Assembly: GCA_964536015.1 (NCBI GenBank)
Contig: CAZHVS010000012.1
Location: forward strand, 31,185-95,184
Reading direction: 5' to 3'
Length of the DNA: 64,000 nt
DNA from: CAZHVS01 sp964536015
GTDB lineage: Bacteria > Bacteroidota > Ignavibacteria > Ignavibacteriales > Ignavibacteriaceae
A program made the translations under genes and the position numbers. Below, piece after piece: positions 63,147-64,000 of the stretch (position 1 is the stretch's first letter; each line of letters begins with the position of its first letter). The notes beneath the pieces were generated by a model. The model was not told where the DNA came from. It saw only the letters and a list, made by a program, of their open reading frames with translations, and did no database searches.

Positions 63147-63379
63147 GAATTACAATATTTTCTTTGTCCAAAAAAACTAAAAATCCGGATGTTACTTTTT
63201 TTGTTAAGACGCTAACTTCATATAGACCGTTGTTCCTTACAGGTACTTTAGGAATTTAATAGGAACTCTTTCGACATTTTCAATAAGCTCTAGAACAAAG
63301 TCAATCTTTTCTTTTGTTTCATCAGTTATGAATCAAGAAATTCTTCAACTTTAATTGCACTTGTCTGAGTTTTATTCAT
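63147..63379 (-). pseudogene. Broken HigB/RelE-like toxin gene (Gp49 type)
   Basis: Read in three frames on the minus strand: MNKTQTSAIKVEEFLDS, then after a frameshift TDETKEKIDFVLELIENV and ERVPIKFLKYL, a TAA, then after a second shift GLYEVSVLTKKVTSGFLVFL and DKENIVILIN. These follow the order of phage-derived HigB-like toxins (LIENVERVPxKFLKxLxGTxGLYEIRV...RIFxFFD...VVLxNGF). The end runs straight into the duplicated gene, where VAVFAQTGTFNF begins, so recombination fused the two. No antitoxin gene was found. Confidence 0.7.
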
Positions 63380-63437
63380 TTATAATTTTACTTGTTTAAA
63401 TTGTTCGATTTAAACAAAACAATAATATTAAATAATT

Positions 63438-63476
63438 AACAACCCCGATTTTATTAAAATCAGGGTTGTTTCTTTA
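63438..63476. terminator. Strong hairpin terminator
   Basis: AACAACCC (63438-63445) pairs with GGGTTGTT (63463-63470) and GATTTTA (63447-63453) with TAAAATC (63455-63461), with one mismatch between. T-rich TCTTTAT follows on the plus strand and AT-rich sequence on the minus strand. On the minus strand it follows the C-terminus of the last gene by about 50 bases. Confidence 0.8.
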
Positions 63477-63518
63477 TAAATTATTTAGCTCAAGCAATAT
63501 ACAAAACACAAATAGATG

Positions 63519-64000
63519 TTATTTTAACAATATCATCTTCTTTGTTTCAACAAAACTGCCCGCTTGTAAACGATAAAAATAAGTACCGCTTACCAAACCA
63601 ATTCCATTCCATTGTTTTGTATAGTTTCCGGCAGACAACTCTTCTGATACTACGGTTTCTACTTCTCTACCCATAGCATTGAAGATTTTCAACGTTACAA
63701 ATTCTCTTGAAGGAATTCCAAAATATATCGTAGTGCTTGGGTTAAACGGATTTGGGTAGTTCTGGCTGAGACTGAACTGCGTCGGAATCTCGGATTGTAA
63801 ACTATGAACTGATGTAATCATCTCGGACAAAGGTCGTCTCCATACTCCGCTGCCACCAGTTCCTGCAAAGATATTCGTGCCGCTGACTGCAAGGGCATAG
63901 ACATAAGTACTGGTCAATCCTGAATTGACTTCAGTCCAGTTTGCGCCGTTGTTTGTGGATAGGAAGACTCCGCCGTCATAAGTTCCTGCAAAGATATTCG
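63519..64000 (-). CDS. Type IX-secreted repeat protein, N-terminus outside window (partial)
   Basis: Only the C-terminal 160 residues are inside. Beta-propeller-like repeats are visible (NIFAGTYDGGVFLSTNNG and NWTEVNSGL, then NIFAGTGGSGVWRR), as in YCF48/BNR-type sensors, followed by the sorting domain NYPNPFNPSTTIYFG ... ETKKMILLK. The frame is open to base 64000. Ligand or role unknown. Confidence 0.82.
   Translation of the reverse strand, partial: NIFAGTYDGGVFLSTNNGANWTEVNSGLTSTYVYALAVSGTNIFAGTGGSGVWRRPLSEMITSVHSLQSEIPTQFSLSQNYPNPFNPSTTIYFGIPSREFVTLKIFNAMGREVETVVSEELSAGNYTKQWNGIGLVSGTYFYRLQAGSFVETKKMILLK

Overview
The window is visibly AT-rich bacterial DNA that most likely comes from the Ignavibacteriota (Ignavibacterium/Melioribacter side of the Bacteroidota-Chlorobiota group). 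This assignment is inferred from gene content. At least four secreted proteins end in the type IX secretion sorting domain with the NYPNPFNPST signature that is abundant in that phylum. Shine-Dalgarno sequences are weak and TTG/GTG starts are frequent. Anaerobic respiration, arsenic and sulfur genes sit beside PafA-type phosphatase and S9 peptidase genes. I saw no rRNA, tRNA, CRISPR array or insertion sequence.

Region 1 (1-25.4 kb) is mostly housekeeping: a secreted repeat protein cut by the window edge, smc, a GH2-like membrane fusion protein, rpsT, a nucleotidyltransferase, nfu, ogt, an MFS exporter, tpiA, a K+ channel with two RCK modules, a dipeptidyl peptidase, pdxB, a PafA-like phosphatase, a catalytically dead HisH-like protein, a serine hydrolase and mfd.

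Region 2 (25.5-33.7 kb) is an arsenic island read in one direction from an ArsR-type promoter/operator: arsR, arsC, a mini-thioredoxin, two YeeE/YedE sulfur-transporter halves, a ProC-like dehydrogenase, ACR3, arsM, an ArsP-like permease, an unknown thioredoxin-fold protein, a second mini-thioredoxin, an exported thioredoxin and CcdA. Arsenate reduction, arsenite export and methylation are thus combined with sulfur transport and a trans-membrane thiol relay.

Region 3 (33.8-38.3 kb) encodes a MarR regulator, an octaheme tetrathionate reductase, a cytochrome b anchor and a second YeeE/YedE pair, the last carrying a rhodanese domain: a tetrathionate/thiosulfate module.

Region 4 (38.4-46.5 kb) starts with a PAS-sigma54 activator and a divergent cluster: radical SAM, CGGC protein, DUF5320-type peptide, two NifX-like proteins, two ferredoxin-MinD ATPases, pyruvoyl arginine decarboxylase, a thioesterase and a metal-exporter-like permease. 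An inverted-repeat array lies in the divergent gap. This is the best candidate here for a poorly described metallocluster or metal-handling system. One of its ATPase genes has no ATG, GTG or TTG start and appears to begin with ATC.

Region 5 (46.6-56.4 kb) is redox and stress: glutaredoxin, orphan groES, a thioredoxin with Met-Gly-Pro-Met in place of CGPC, thioredoxin reductase, a methyltransferase, a TehA/SLAC1 channel, DUF302, an OmpA protein, and a NorR-like activator divergent from dps, peroxiredoxin and a CDF metal exporter. The NorR/dps gap holds three related operator-like sites and a near-consensus sigma54 promoter.

Region 6 (56.5-64 kb) is surface and accessory: three complete and one partial type IX-secreted proteins, a DUF389 membrane protein, an SRPBCC protein, a decaying 21-bp tandem repeat, a truncated duplicate of a neighbouring gene fused to a broken HigB-like toxin, and a terminator.
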